A DNA stretch of 59,534 nucleotides from Neocallimastix lanati (nom. inval.) (GCA_016946835.1 JACVTC010000117.1:471501-531034); one strand, 5' to 3'. Numbered from the stretch's first letter, positions 37,357 to 51,515 are shown. Made by a program: numbers and translations. Notes: generated by a model not told the origin, from the letters alone.

Positions 37357-40300
37357 GGAAAGGAACTTTCCTTTTTATAATATATATAATTGTATTATAA
37401 TATATTATGCATGAAAACATATTAACAATAAATATTATTATTTTATTTTGAATAAAATTAAAAGAACTTGAAAACGGAATTTATATGATGTATAATAAAC
37501 TTTATTCATTCGAAAATAGTAATGATGGAAAAATTACAATTACAGAAATAGGAAAGAATGGAATGGTATTATTAGAAGATTTTTATAATGGTGATTATTA
37601 TGAAATTACTAATAGATTAATAACTGATGAAGAGTTGACAGACGATTTATCAAGTAATCTTGGAAGTCTTAAAATTTATGAATGTAAAATGGGTGAATGT
37701 GTTGAAACTACTGGTTATCTTAAGAATTATGGTAAAAATAGTGAAGAAGAGACTGAGGTCGTAGTATATAAATGTAATTCAGACTCCTGTACAACTGTTC
37801 AGAAAGCTGTTGATTGTAAGAAAGATAATGTTGGTATTACCTCTTATAATACAGAATCATCAGAATTAAAACTTTGTTTGAATTCTGGTACTACTAGTGA
37901 TTCCTTTAACCAAATAGTAATTACAAGTGGATCAACTTCCAATTATTTATTTAGTAGAAACAGTGATTATTTCAATTTATATATTTCAGACAAAACAGGA
38001 AGCATAGTTGGTTTATCAGTTACAAGTAAGTATTTTTTATTTTTATTTTTTTTATATTAAAAAAAAAAATATTATAAAATAAAATAAATATAGTTATATA
38101 TATATTAAAATTATAAAATTTTATTCATTTATGTATAATTTTTTTTTTAAAAAAAAAATAAATAAAAATAAAATAAAGGTGGTTACTATTTAAAGGAACA
38201 GGGTGGTACTCAAGACGAATCTGAGAAAAAATATGATTTAATACAATGTATAGGCTATGATGATGGTGCTAAATGTAAAATAGCAAAAGACAAAGGTTAT
38301 TTCGTAGATTCTGGTGATGATGATTCAAAAAAATTAATCTATTGTATTGATGATGGTTGTGTTAGTGTTGAAAAAGAAGGATACTTTATTAATTCTCTTG
38401 CTAAATATGTTATAAGATGTAATACAATAAGTTGTATTATTATTAGCGAAGGATCATCATGTGAAACAAATAATAATGAAGCCATTATATTTTATGACGA
38501 AACATTAGAAAAAAATATTTACAAATATTGTCATAATTATAAGGAGATAAGCTTTTTAGATACTGAAAAATATTATCCATTAACTAATATCCAAGCAAGT
38601 GCCAAATACCCCAACATTGCTATAGGCCCTGATACAATTTTATTAAAGATTGATAAATATTCCGTAACACAAGTAATAGAATCTGAGAATGAAGGTAAAT
38701 TAATATTTAAATTATAAAAAAATAAAAAAAAATAAATAATAAACAATAAAAAATAAAATAAAAACATATAAATACATTTTTTTTAAAGTGAGTATTATTA
38801 CTAAAATTTTTTAAAAATTATATAAATTAAGGAAAATGTATTACAACGAAGAATGAATTAGATGAGGAATGTAAAAGTTCAGGATCAACTATTTATGGTT
38901 GTATGAGTTATACAAATACTTGTACTACTAAAGAAAATTCTTGTAACCCTGAAGAAGGAACCAAAGGATGTAAATAAATATATTTGTTTTAGTATATATA
39001 TATTATTATATTTTGCAAAAAAAAATAATAATAATAATAAGAAGAAGAAGAAGAAGAAGAATAAAATAATTAGATATTATTAAATATTTAGATAATAACT
39101 AAATCATAATTAATTAATAAATATATAAATATATAAATAATTAAATTATTAGGTTACGGATTTTACTTAAAATCTAATACTTTATATGAATGTAGAGATA
39201 ATGAAAATGATATTAAATGTGAATCTAAACCAAATGCAAAAGGTTACTTCAAAGTGACTGATATAAATGAATTAGATAACGTAGGCTATATTAAATGTGA
39301 TGGAAGTACATGTACAAGTTTGAAAACTCCAACTACATCCGTAAGAAAGTGTAGTAGTGCTGGTAGTCTTGTCTTAAATTCATTAAGAGTTAAATTATGT
39401 TTAGGTTCAGAAGCAATGATTGGTTTTTCAGAAACTGGTGATATATATAATTATATGTATGATGGTAGAGAAACTAATGTATTTTCTAGTAAAGAAAAAG
39501 ACGGATTAATCATGCTTTCAATTTCTGAAGATTATATTATACCATTTGATATGAGTGAATGTAATTTTCATATAAAAATAATATATTTAATATATTAATA
39601 TATTTTCTATAAATTTTTTATTCTTATAAAATTTTTATATAGCAAATTAATATTAAAAAAAAAAAGGACATATAATATAATATATTTTACTAATTTATAC
39701 AATTAATTTATTAATTTTTTTAATAAAAAAACTCTTTTAATATAATAATGAAATATTTACAGTGGAATCTGATGATTATTTAGTTAATAATGAAGTCTAT
39801 AGAATTGAAAAAGATGAAAATGATGAACTTAGTTGAAAAATCAAAATTATCTAGAATATTAGCATTTAACTTTGAAGATGGACAAGGATATGGAAAATTA
39901 ATTAAAGATGGAGAAATTGGAGCTATGTCTGGTTCTGCTAAAAATATTAAATTATATGACTGTAGAGATGGTGAATGTATTCAAACTATTGGTTACATAA
40001 AGTTTGATGATAATAAAGTTTATAAATGTGATTTAACCGATTGTGGTACAGTGCAAAGTAGTATAAATTGTTCTATTAAACAGTGCAAAATTGGTGATAC
40101 TGAATGTGATAGATATAGTGATGCTGGTATTGGTTATTACAATGGAGGATTCAAAATTTGTATCTTGGAAAATGATAGTACTTTTAAATCTATTGGAATT
40201 AGCGTAAATTCCTATAACTATATTATGAGTTATATAAATTATTCTAATAGAATATGTACCAATACATTGCAAATGAATCACTTATATATATCTAATAAAG

Positions 40301-41139
40301 CTGGAAATGTGATTGGTTTATCAAAAAAAGGTAATTTTATTATATAATATTTTTTATATTATTATATTATTTTTTATTTATTTCATTTTATTTTTTAAAA
40401 AGTATATCATTAAAATTGAAAATATAATAATAATAATGAAGATTAAAAAAAATAGAAATAAAAAATATAAAAAATAATACAAACAATTAAAAATAATAAA
40501 AAAAAAAAAAAATAAAATAAATGAAATTAATAAATTCTTATTTATAATATACTTCTTTTAAATATAAATATATATATATATATATGTATTAAATTTATAA
40601 ATTAATAAAGATGGTAATTATTTAATCAAAGAAAAGGAGAAAATGACAAAATGTTCCAGAAATGCTAATGGAAGTGAATGTTATAATTCAAGTAATCCAG
40701 GTTACTATATTAATAATGGAATAGAAGCACCATTAAATCAGTTAATTTATTGTAATGGAAATAATTGTTCCTTCTCAACCAATGATGATGGTTACTTTAT
40801 TAATTCTGAATATGAATCTACTATTTGTGGTTCATCAGAGTGTGAACAATTTAAAGAAGGAAGTGAATGCAGTAGAAATAGTAATGAAATTATTTTAGAT
40901 AGTAGTGGCTTCTTAAAATACTGTAAATATAGCACTGTTATAGACTTTTTAAATGTTGAACAATATTATCCATTAGAGAATATTAACGCTACAAATTCAC
41001 GTTATCCAAAGCAAATTACTTCTGGATCGGATACTATATTATTAAAAATAAGTAATTTATATTCTGTAACTCAATATATCACAAATGAAGGAGAAGAAGG
41101 TAATTAATATAATAATATATAAAATTTTATGATATTCAG

Positions 41140-41224
<85 letters not shown>

Positions 41225-43691
41225 TAAACAAAAAAAAAACTATAAAAATATTTTTTTTTCTTGTAATATTTTCATAGGTATTTGCATTACAGATAGTAAT
41301 GTTGAAGATAAAGGATGTCTTATATCAGGATCAACAAAATACACTTGTTCAGATCAATTTGAAGGATGTAAAATTGAGAAAAATCTGTGCGATCCAAAAC
41401 TTGAAAGTAGTAGTTGTAAGTATACTACAACCTTCTTTTGTTTCCTTTCTAAAGAAAAAAATATTTAGTTTATATAAAAATATTTTGATATAAAAATCAC
41501 ATATAAAAATTAATTTAAAAGATATATTAAGGGTTTAAAATATTCATGATTTTTTTATAAAAAAAAAATAAAAATTAAATAAAATTGTTATTCTTTTTAT
41601 TTAAATTAACTTTTAAATAGGTTCCGGTTACTATCTTGTTGATGTAGATGAAAATACTGGAAAGGGTACATTATATGAATGTACTCGTAATGAAAAAGTT
41701 ACTTGTACTGAACAACCAGATACAACTAGAGGTTACTTTAAAGTTACCGATTTATATGAAAAAGAAAAAATTCCATATATTAAATGTAATGGTACGGATT
41801 GCGTGAAAGTAAATAAACCAAATGCCTCTGCTGATAAATGTGTAGTAAATTCTTTAGGAAAATTCATTATTTATTCATTAACATCTGAAGATAAAGTATG
41901 TGCCGATAAGGAAAATATTGTAGGTTTTTCAAATGATGGATCTATTTCTCATAGTCTATTAAATATCGATTATGAAGATAATGCATTTGTAGATAAAATT
42001 GACAGTTATGTTTTGGTTACAATCAATTATAATTCTATTATACCATTAAATCTTACTGAATGTAAGTATTATTTTTTAAAATTATTTTTATTCAATAAAA
42101 ATATGTGTTAGATAATTTTCAATTTTTACAATATATATATATATTAAAATTTTATATTACCATATACTAATATACATACATATATATATATTAATATAAA
42201 AAATATTTTGTAATATATATTAATTAAAAAAAAAAAAAAGTTGAACCGGATATTTATATTTATAAAAATAAGACATACTCAATTGATGTTGATGAAGAAA
42301 ATAATAGCCTTATAATTGATGAAGTTCAATTAAGTGGAATGATGGCATTTACATATAAATATTCATGTTTAGGTAGATTACTTAAAAATGAAGATTATAC
42401 AAAAGATCTTTCAAAAGATCTTAATAAAACTAAACTTTATGAATGCATAGACGGAGATTGTGCTCAAACAATTGGTTATTTGAAACATAAAAAAGATACA
42501 GTAATGAAATGTAATAACGATGATTGTAGTGAGGAAGGTGAAAAGGTACTTATATGTAATTATAATAGTTATGGAATTGCATATTATAGCGGAGGAAAAT
42601 ATTTAATTTGTGTTCAAACTGCACAATATACAAGTTACAGCTACTCAAATAATCCTAATTCTTATGAAATTACAAGTGGAAATAGAGTACAATATATCCA
42701 TGATAGTTATTACGTTAAACTCCATGTTACTGATAAAGGAGGTAATGTAATCGGTATAACCAAACGTAATGGTTATTATTTAGCTGATCCAGAACGTGAC
42801 AGAAATGGTAATTGTGTACAATGCTATGGTGATACTGGATATGGCAATGATTGTGTAATAAGAACAACTTATAATGGTTACTATTTAAATTCTGGACTTG
42901 ATGAATCTTCAAATGATTTAATTTATTGTATTGATAGAAATTGTAGAATTACTCCAAAAGATAGTGGTTATTTCGTGAAAGAACATAACTGGAAAATTGG
43001 TATTATATGTATCGAATCCGTCTGTAAAGAATATAAAGTTGGAATTACATGTATATTTAATGAATTTGAAGTTGTATATAGAAATAGTGCATTTATGTTT
43101 TGTAAATATTCAGTAGAAAAAAGTATGAGCAGTGGTTATAGTTATTATCCTTTACCAAGTATTAATGCAAGATTTTCAAGTTATCCATTTGTCAAATCTG
43201 GAACCAATGTAATTTTATTAGTAACTGATAGATATTCATTAACTCAAAAAATTACAGATGAAAAAGGTAATTATTATATATATATATCTTTATTATTAAC
43301 TATAAAAGAAAAATAATAAAGTATATGTCTTTTATTATTATATAAAAAAGAAAAACTAAAAAGTATTTCCTAAAATATATATATATATATATTAAACTGA
43401 CTAATTTTTTAAAACAACACATGTAAAAAAAAAAAATTAATTTTAAGGTATTTGCATTAATAGTAATAGTAATTATGAAACATCATGTAAAACTGGATCT
43501 GTAAAATATATTTGTACAGAAAAGAAAAAAGGATGTAGAGTCTCACAAATTATGCCAGTATGTGATCCTACAGCAGCAATTCCTGAAAGAACTTGTATTG
43601 TTTTTTTTTAATTATATTTTATTAATATTATTATTAAATTATAAATATATAAATGAAAAAAAAAATATTAATATATAAAAGAAGGAAGAAG

Positions 43692-43740
<49 letters not shown>

Positions 43741-45695
43741 TATTAACTTTTAATTTTATTTAATAATAAATTAAATATTAAAAAGGTAATGGTTATTATC
43801 TTGTTGAAAATACAGAAGAGAATGAATTGTATGAATGTAATAATAGTCAATTAACAACTAAATGTAATAAACTTCCAAGTAGTACTAGAGGATATTTCAA
43901 AGTTACAGATTCAATCGAAGCACAAAAATATCAATATATTAAATGTGACGGTACTAAATGTGAAAAATTACAAATATCATCTATGAAGAGAACCTGTGAT
44001 ACTGTTGGTGAATTAATATATAATTCTTCATATAATGAAGCATATTTATGTACAGATTCCAAGGTTTATTATACCTTTGATTATGATAAATTAAATTTAA
44101 TTTATCATTTTGACACAGATGAAACTATTTTCACAGGTGAAAAAGATACTGATATAGTTATCAGTATATATTATAATTATATGATTCCTTTAGATATATC
44201 CGAACGTAAGTTTTTTTTTTTTTTTTTTTTTTTTTGATATATTATTATTATTATAAATTTATATATATATATTTCATATTATTAAAAAAAATAGTTTACT
44301 AAATTTTATTTTTTTTAAAAATATTAAATCAATATAAAATTATTTAAAAAAAAAAAAATAGTTTCAACAAATATTTATTTGATTAAGAATAAAATGTATT
44401 TATTCATAAATAAGGGTAAAGAAAAGTATAAATTTGAAAGATTGGATACAAATGGTGTAATGGCATTTAGGTGTTTTAATGACCAAATATATGAAGATAT
44501 AAATGGAGTTTTATTAAAGAATGAAGAATATTTGGATGATATACCAGATGTTATTCTTAATTCAATTAAAATTTATCAATGTAAAAAAGGAACTTGTAAT
44601 GCTACATTTGGTTATATTAGATACGATATAGAAGCTGGTAAAAATTTCAAAATTGCTTTATGTAATTATTCATGTTATTTCGTTAACTATTCTAATAAAA
44701 ACTGTGAAATGCCAACAAATAATATTGCTTATAATTCATCAGGATTTAAACTTTGTACATATACTTATAATAAAACTAATAATAAGTATTATTATAAAGA
44801 TGTAGAACTCTCTAATGGTACTTCAGTAATGTATATAGCTTCTCTAATTGAAACATCATCAAAATATAATTATATTTTATATATTACTGATAAATTAAGA
44901 AATGTAGTTGCAGTTAATCAACAATGTAATATATTTATTTATTTATTTTTTTATTTATTTATTATTTTTTTTATATATGAAAAAAAAAATAATTAATATT
45001 AAAATTATAATATTTTTATTTTTTATTATAAAAAAAATTATAAATAATAGCTGGATATTACTTATTAGAAATTTATGGTCACAAAGAATTATTAATTTGT
45101 GAAAGTAATGGATGTTATATTGGAACAGATTATGAAGGATACTATATTAATACTCTCAGTGAAGAATCTAATAACTTTATATATTGTTATAATGGGGAAT
45201 GTGATATCACTACCAAGGATAATGGTTACTTCACTAATGAACTGAACATTGCCTGGAAATGTGTCTCATCTGAATGTACATTATTGACATTACAAAATTC
45301 ATGTAATTCAAATAATTATGGAATTTCATATTATGATGAAATAACATTCTGTATAGGTGAACAACCAAAATATTTCGGTAGTAATAGTAGACCATATTAC
45401 TACCCAATTTCTGTTGATGCAAAATCTTCATTATTCCCTAAATATGCTAATGGAACAGATACAATTTTAATAGTTCTTGATAAATATTCTGTAACACAAC
45501 ATATCACTAATACAGCTGGTAATAAATTAAAAAATAAATTTAAAAACAAAATAATATAAAGAAAAAAATGAGTTATAAAAAAAATTTATATATATATATA
45601 AATGAGAAAAAGAAAAAATTATGAATTAATAATAATATGTATTAATAATATTATTAAAAAAATAAAGAAAAAAACTCTAATAATAATAATAATAA

Positions 45696-45761
<66 letters not shown>

Positions 45762-47395
45762 TAATAATAATAACAATAATAATAATAATAATAATAATTA
45801 TATTTTTTTTTTTTTTTTTGATAATATAATAAATATATAATATAATTAGGTATAAATGTATCATATGATAACCGAGAAACAGTTGAAAATGAAGTAGGAT
45901 CTACAAAGTATGTATGTACTAGTATAAATTCTGGTTGTAATGTCACACCGAATAAATGTAATCCAGCAACCAGTACTGGAGGATGTAATTATAAAATATT
46001 TATATTTTGATATAATTAAAAATTATATATAGACTATAATAATAAATGATAATAAATAAAGATCTGATTATAAAAAACTCATACTATTTATCTAAACAAC
46101 AAATTATTCATTATATAATTATATAATTATAAATAATCATTATATAAATAATACTAATTTTTTTTTTCTTTTTTAGGTTATGGATATTATCTTAGTGGTA
46201 CTGCATTGTATTATTGTGATTATAATGATGAGGATAAAATTAGCTGTGAAGCTAAACCAAGTAGTACCAGAGGATACTTTGCTGTTGTTGATCCATTCCA
46301 TTATAAGGAAGTTCCTTATATTAAATGTGATGGTAGTACTTGTACTAAAATGGATCTTCCTACCAAAACAGAATATGATTATGAAGAGAATAAATGCAAC
46401 GTTGACAATGTTGGAAAGCTCCTTTACTATAATAAACAAATGGAAATTGGAATATGTATTAATGCCAGTATTTTAAGTAGAATTAATTATATGAGCGGAA
46501 AAGAGATTATAAGTCTTGATGTTTCAAATAATATTTTTGCTAAATCACCATCTAGTAAATATGCAATGATTGAATATTCTTCATATAGTATTGAATATGT
46601 AGATACTTCTGTTGGTAAGTAATTATACATATATTTTAAATATTAAATAATTATATTATAATATTTATATATAAGAAATTTCATTTAATTATAAAAGGGA
46701 GGTGTTTCTTTTTTTAATATAAATTATATTTATTTAATTTAATTTAATTTAATTTTTATTAAATTTTAATATATAGTACCAAATAACACCTATTTAATCA
46801 GTAATAAAGTTATTTCAGTTACAGATGGTATACTTGACTTTGTACCAATGACTCAAATAGCCGCTTTTAAATATGATATTTCTATGGCCAAAACATGTTA
46901 TGAAGATATTATGAAATTCTTTAGAAATATATTGGTTACTGAAAATGAATATAAAATAGATCTTACTTCAACTCTGTCTAACATTTCACTTTATGATTGT
47001 AAAAATGGTATATGTATACAAACTACCGGTTACATAAAGCATAATAGTTCAAATAGCACAGATATTAAGGTATCTCAATGTTCACCATATTGTGACTATA
47101 TGTCTATTAGTAATTTAAGTTCAAATACTTGTAATAGTTCCCAAGTTAATCGCGCATATTACAATAGTAAAGAATTTGAATTCAAAATATGTATAAAGGA
47201 TTATACAGACTACAAGGAAGTTGTCATTAATAATAGTAAAGAAAATGCCAATTACATATTTAGTTATCAAGGAAAAATAACTATGACATGTTCTGAAATG
47301 CCAACATATAATCTATTCGTGTCAGATATTGGTGGAAACATTATTGGTTTATCAAAAACAGGTTTGTTTTTCAATAAAAAAATAAATAAATAATT

Positions 47396-47431
<36 letters not shown>

Positions 47432-48687
47432 ACATTAATATATATAAAATTTCCTAATAATAAATTAATAATTTTTATTTTCTTTAAAATTTTTATAATT
47501 CTATACAAATTATATATATTATTTTATTATTAATAAATTATTAAATTTTATTAAAAAAAAAATGAATATTAAAATTAAAAATAAATAAATATAAATAAAT
47601 AAATTAGATGGTAATTACTTATTAGATCTATATAATGATGGTACGGTGGGTATGGTAAAATGTGGTTCAACTTCAACTGCAAGCAATGTTTGTATGAAAT
47701 CAAACGGAAGTAATGGTTATTACTTGAATTCAGGTACACAAGATTCCAGTCAATTAATTTATTGTAATGATGATAAATGTAAGATTATGAAGATGAGTAA
47801 TGGTTACTTCATCAATTCTGACGGTGAAGCCATTAAATGTGAATCCTCTAAATGTACTCCATTTGAAGTTGTATCAAAGACATGTGATAACCATAACAAT
47901 GAACTTATAGGTTCAAAGGGATACATGAAGTATTGTAATAAAGATACAGAAGTTGAATTTACTTATGAAGATCAATTCTATCCATTAACTAATGTAAGTG
48001 CTACAGAATCTGTCTATCCAGGAAGTATTTCAACTGGTGAAGATACAATTTTGATTAAGATTGATAGATTCTCTGCCACTCAATATATTACAAATGGTAA
48101 TTATATATATATATATATATATTGTTATATATAAATTAATATTTACATCGGTCTTATTTCTTTTATATATATTTTAAATTTTTTTTAAATTTTATAATAT
48201 TAATTATTAAATTCAATTCTTACTATATAAAAAAAAAAAAATATATATATATATATATATAAATATAGGTATATGTGTGAATGAAGTAAATACAAGAGAT
48301 AATACTTGTAAATTCACTAGTCCAACATTATATATTTGTACTAATGAAAATGAATCATGTAAATATGGCCAACTTACAGGTAAAAATTTAAATTTTTATA
48401 TATTAATATATTTATAATAAGTAAATAAATAAATAAGTAGTATTTATAAATAAATAAAATTTATATATATAATTAAAATTATATTAAAATATATAAATTT
48501 ATAAATTATTAAAATTATATATATATATATAGAAGGAAACGAAAATGGTGGATTAGGAGTTTCCGATTTCGAATTATTCACAGGTGCACCAGATAATTCA
48601 AGCGTTATTTCAAGAATACACTTGAATATAATTGTATTCATTGTTAAATTATTTATTGTAATGCTAACTATAAATTTAATGTTCTAA
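36029..48687 (+). CDS. Large modular cysteine-rich surface protein, scaffoldin-like, 23 exons
   Basis: Reconstructed from 23 exons (coordinates in the module entries) to 8,617 nt, one base more than 2,872 codons because of a frameshift in exon 9. The product, about 2,871 residues, has a signal peptide (MFGKNFYNQFVLFLVTICCV, continuing FSIVKG) split over exons of 23 and 62 nt, a divergent head, five copies of a module of roughly 540 residues, and a C-terminal hydrophobic anchor. Each module has an X block (LY-C--G-C-QT-GYIK), a Y block (LIYC----C-----GYF, then DTILLKI--YSVTQ), a Z block (short, 3-6 Cys) and a W block (GYF-VTD, YIKCDG--C). The style resembles scaffoldin proteins of anaerobic fungal cellulosomes, which bind dockerins, but this is from memory of the family. 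All introns after the first are phase 1. Confidence 0.8.
37465..39560 (+). other. Surface protein module 1 (exons 5-8)
   Basis: X 37465-38025, Y 38179-38694, Z 38832-38969, W 39153-39560. X holds LKIYECKMGECVETTGYLKN, Y holds KLIYCIDDGCVSVEKEGYF and DTILLKIDKYSVTQ, Z has six cysteines, and W opens with a cysteine codon split T|GT by the intron (CYGFYL). This is the most complete module; all four exons are multiples of three. Confidence 0.8.
39763..42061 (+). other. Surface protein module 2 (exons 9-12), with a frameshift in exon 9
   Basis: X 39763-40330, Y 40611-41099, Z 41278-41415, W 41621-42061. Exon 9 is 568 nt, not a multiple of three, while the X exons of modules 1, 4 and 5 all are. 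Read from its acceptor it meets TGA at 39834-39836; the downstream frame (IKLYDCRDGECIQTIGYIKF and so on) is one base off. The rest is intact: QLIYCNGNNC in Y, GICIT with five cysteines in Z, CSGYYL in W. The intron between Y and Z carries a long ATT array (41141-41222). Confidence 0.8.
42241..44205 (+). other. Surface protein module 3 (exons 13-15), X and Y in one exon
   Basis: X+Y 42241-43266 (1,026 nt), Z 43448-43594, W 43786-44205. Exon 13 runs through without the X-Y intron found in the other modules: GNVIGITKRNGYYLADPE is continuous. TKLYECIDGDCAQTIGYLKH and DLIYCIDRNCRITPKDSGYF are present. The Z donor is GTATTG and is followed by a long poly-A tract in the intron (about 43690-43727). 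Confidence 0.8.
44362..46614 (+). other. Surface protein module 4 (exons 16-19)
   Basis: X 44362-44925, Y 45051-45518, Z 45850-45984, W 46177-46614. X has IKIYQCKKGTCNATFGYIRY and Y has NFIYCYNGECDITTKDNGYF. Z lacks its first two cysteines (GINV where others read GICI). The Y-Z intron is largely an AAT array (45680-45797). W ends with VDTSVG instead of the IPLDxSE-type ending of the others. Confidence 0.8.
46777..48687 (+). other. Surface protein module 5 and C-terminal anchor (exons 20-23)
   Basis: X 46777-47361, Y 47608-48096, shortened Z 48269-48379, anchor 48533-48687. X has ISLYDCKNGICIQTTGYIKH and Y has QLIYCNDDKCKIMKMSNGYF. There is no W block: the 111-nt Z exon joins directly to an exon encoding an acidic, glycine-rich linker and a hydrophobic tail rich in I, V, L and F, ending LMF at TAA (48685-48687). 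With no charged residues after the hydrophobic stretch, a GPI signal or a terminal membrane helix are both possible. Confidence 0.8.
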
Positions 48688-48922
48688 TAAGAATTTCTTT
48701 TGAATTTTAGATATTAGTTTTTATTTTGTTTCATGCTAGATAAACAAAATAAGAACACCCTTAATTTAATATTTATAATGTATAATTTATTTTATATATA
48801 TATTTATATATATATTTATAAAAAAATGTAATTAAAAATAATTATATAAAAAAAAAATATATATTTATACATATATATACATATATATACATACATAAAA
48901 AAGAAACACAAAATATGCAAAA

Positions 48923-48954
<32 letters not shown>

Positions 48955-49260
48955 AAAAGTTTTTTACAATAGCAAATTATTAAAAATGTAAAAAAGCATA
49001 TATATATATATTTATATATTTAATGAAAAAATTATAATAAAATATTTAAAATAAAGTAATAATAAAATTAATTATTTATAATATATTATTATTAATAAGG
49101 ATTAATTATCATTATTATGTTTATTATATAGGTTTTGATAGTTAATATATATATGTATGATGATAGTATATTGATATATGTTGATAAGTTTGTCTCATAT
49201 TTTTGTATGTTTTTGCTATTGTTATAAATATTTTATATTTATAACTATTTTTATGATTAT
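48688..49260. other. A+T-rich intergenic region
   Basis: It holds the presumed 3' UTR of the large gene (up to about 48780), then poly-A and AT arrays. No gene seen. Confidence 0.55.
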
Positions 49261-51469
49261 TATGTTTTTAATCATTATTATGTTTATCATGTTTGTAACT
49301 TATTATTTCAGTATTATATTTCACCTGAGGAGCGTACCACCAGAAATGGTATCCCTGAGGGAGTATTACTATCAACACTTCTCTTAGTACAGGTTATATA
49401 ACTTTCTTCTTGGTGGAAGGGATGCATATATAATAGATTTAAATTATAAAAAGGAATGGAATATTTTGTATAAGAACCAAATCCATTTCTAGTGACTATT
49501 CTAAAACGCCATTCTTGGGTGCGATCTGCGTCTCTCTTTTATAGAAATTATGCCTAGGGCTAGTACTCAGCAAGAGTTACTATTCCGATGGTATAAGCGC
49601 AAACTAACCAGGAGCGTCAATGCTGAAAATGCAGTAAGACAGGCTATACAGGACCAACGCCTCTGATGAGATGAGAAGGAAGAAGAAAGATCACCGTTTC
49701 TTTTCAAATAATCAATTCAAACCCTAATCCAGGAATAAGTAATATGGAGGTGAGGTTCGTTGCCTATGAACTTTGAACTTTTTTTCTGAATTTATTTATA
49801 CACTTTATTTTGAATATTCCTTTTTTTTTTATTTTCAATTTTCATGTTTACTATTTTAAATATTATTATGTTCAAATTGGACAAATAATATTTATTTTTT
49901 TTATTTTTTAATTAATTTTTTTTTTTTTTTTTGTTTTTGTTTTAAAAAAAAATAAAAAATAATTCATGTAATTAATAAGCAAATAAAATAAATAAAGATT
50001 GAAGTTCGCAATAATTTCAACTGTAAAAATTTGGGATGGTGACTTTCCTAATGAATGGAACTCTGCTTCTATTGTTTCTATTCCTAAAAAAGGGGATCTT
50101 TCAGATTGTAATAATTATCGTGGTATTTCACTCATCAATGTAGGTTTAAAAATTCTATCAAAAATTGTCACTAAAAGAATATCGGACTATGCTTTTTCTA
50201 ATGAAATAATTAGACCAGAACCGTTTGGTTTTAGAAATAAAGAAGAATGTATTAGTTTATTTGTATCCATTCGTGAAATTTGTCAAAGAAGAAAATTTAA
50301 GGATAAATTTACCTTTCTTGCCTTTCTTGACCTTAAAAAAGCTTATGATTCAGTTCCAATTTACAATATACTTACTAAACTAAATAATCTTGGTATTCGT
50401 GGTAAATGCCTTCAATTCATTACTAATCTATACCTTACCTCGAAAGCTCGTGCAAACTTTAATGGTAAACTTTCAAAAGAATTTCCAATATACCGTGGTG
50501 TTCGCCAAGGGTGTCCTCTCTCTCCTATTTTATTCAATATATTTATCAATGATATTTTTGATAAATGTAAAAGTTATGGTGTGATTACTGAAAAGAAAAA
50601 GTGTTGTGGTGGATTATTTGCTGATGATATTGTATTATTAGCTCCTACAAAATCTTCACTTAAAAACCTTTTGAATATTGCTCATGATTGGGGTATTAAA
50701 AATGAAATGACCTTTGGAATCAATAAATGCGCTACACTAGTTGTTAAACCAAAGAATTTTATACCTTCAAGACATTATGAAAATCCTACATTTAGACTTG
50801 GTATGAACTATATACCAAACACTAATCAATATACATATCTTGGTATACCTTTTAATGAATCGTTGGATTTAAAACCTATTATTGCTAAGATGAATAGTAA
50901 AATTAATTATACAGTTAACTCTTTCTTTAGATTTTTAACCAATAGGAATGTTCCTTTCTACTTTAAAACTCGTATACTAGTTTCTTTTGTCCTTAGTTCA
51001 GTTCTTTATTATGCTCCCTTACTTGGTTCAAATAAAAAGAATACTGAAAAAGCTCAAACTGTTTTTAATCGAGGGAAAGAAGGCGATTTATTAATAATAT
51101 TTTTCAATCACCTTCGAACGAGTCTTCTTTCCCGATTTCATATTTTGTGGGGCTTGCGGAATTCCTTACTAATGTTATGCCTATTGTGATTGGTGATTTT
51201 TACACCATGATCGATTTGTATAGTGTTAGACCTACCGTTGTCAAGAGCGTCGACGTCGTAACGATAAGGCAAAGAAGAAATTCTGATACAGATTCGAATG
51301 ATAATTTTCATCCACATGGAGTTATCTTCGATGAATGGGAAGAGTTAGAGGCCATTTCGTCCTCGAATCTCATAACGTAGTTTTTTAATATTAATATAAA
51401 AAAAAATTTCATGTATTTAAACTTCATGTATTTTTTATAAAAATATTATTAAATAAAGTTTATTCCTAG

Positions 51470-51515
<46 letters not shown>

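Noticed and set aside
45602-45946. Several poly-isoleucine or poly-tyrosine frames
   Set aside because: They read the AAT array in the intron between exons 17 and 18 of the modular gene.
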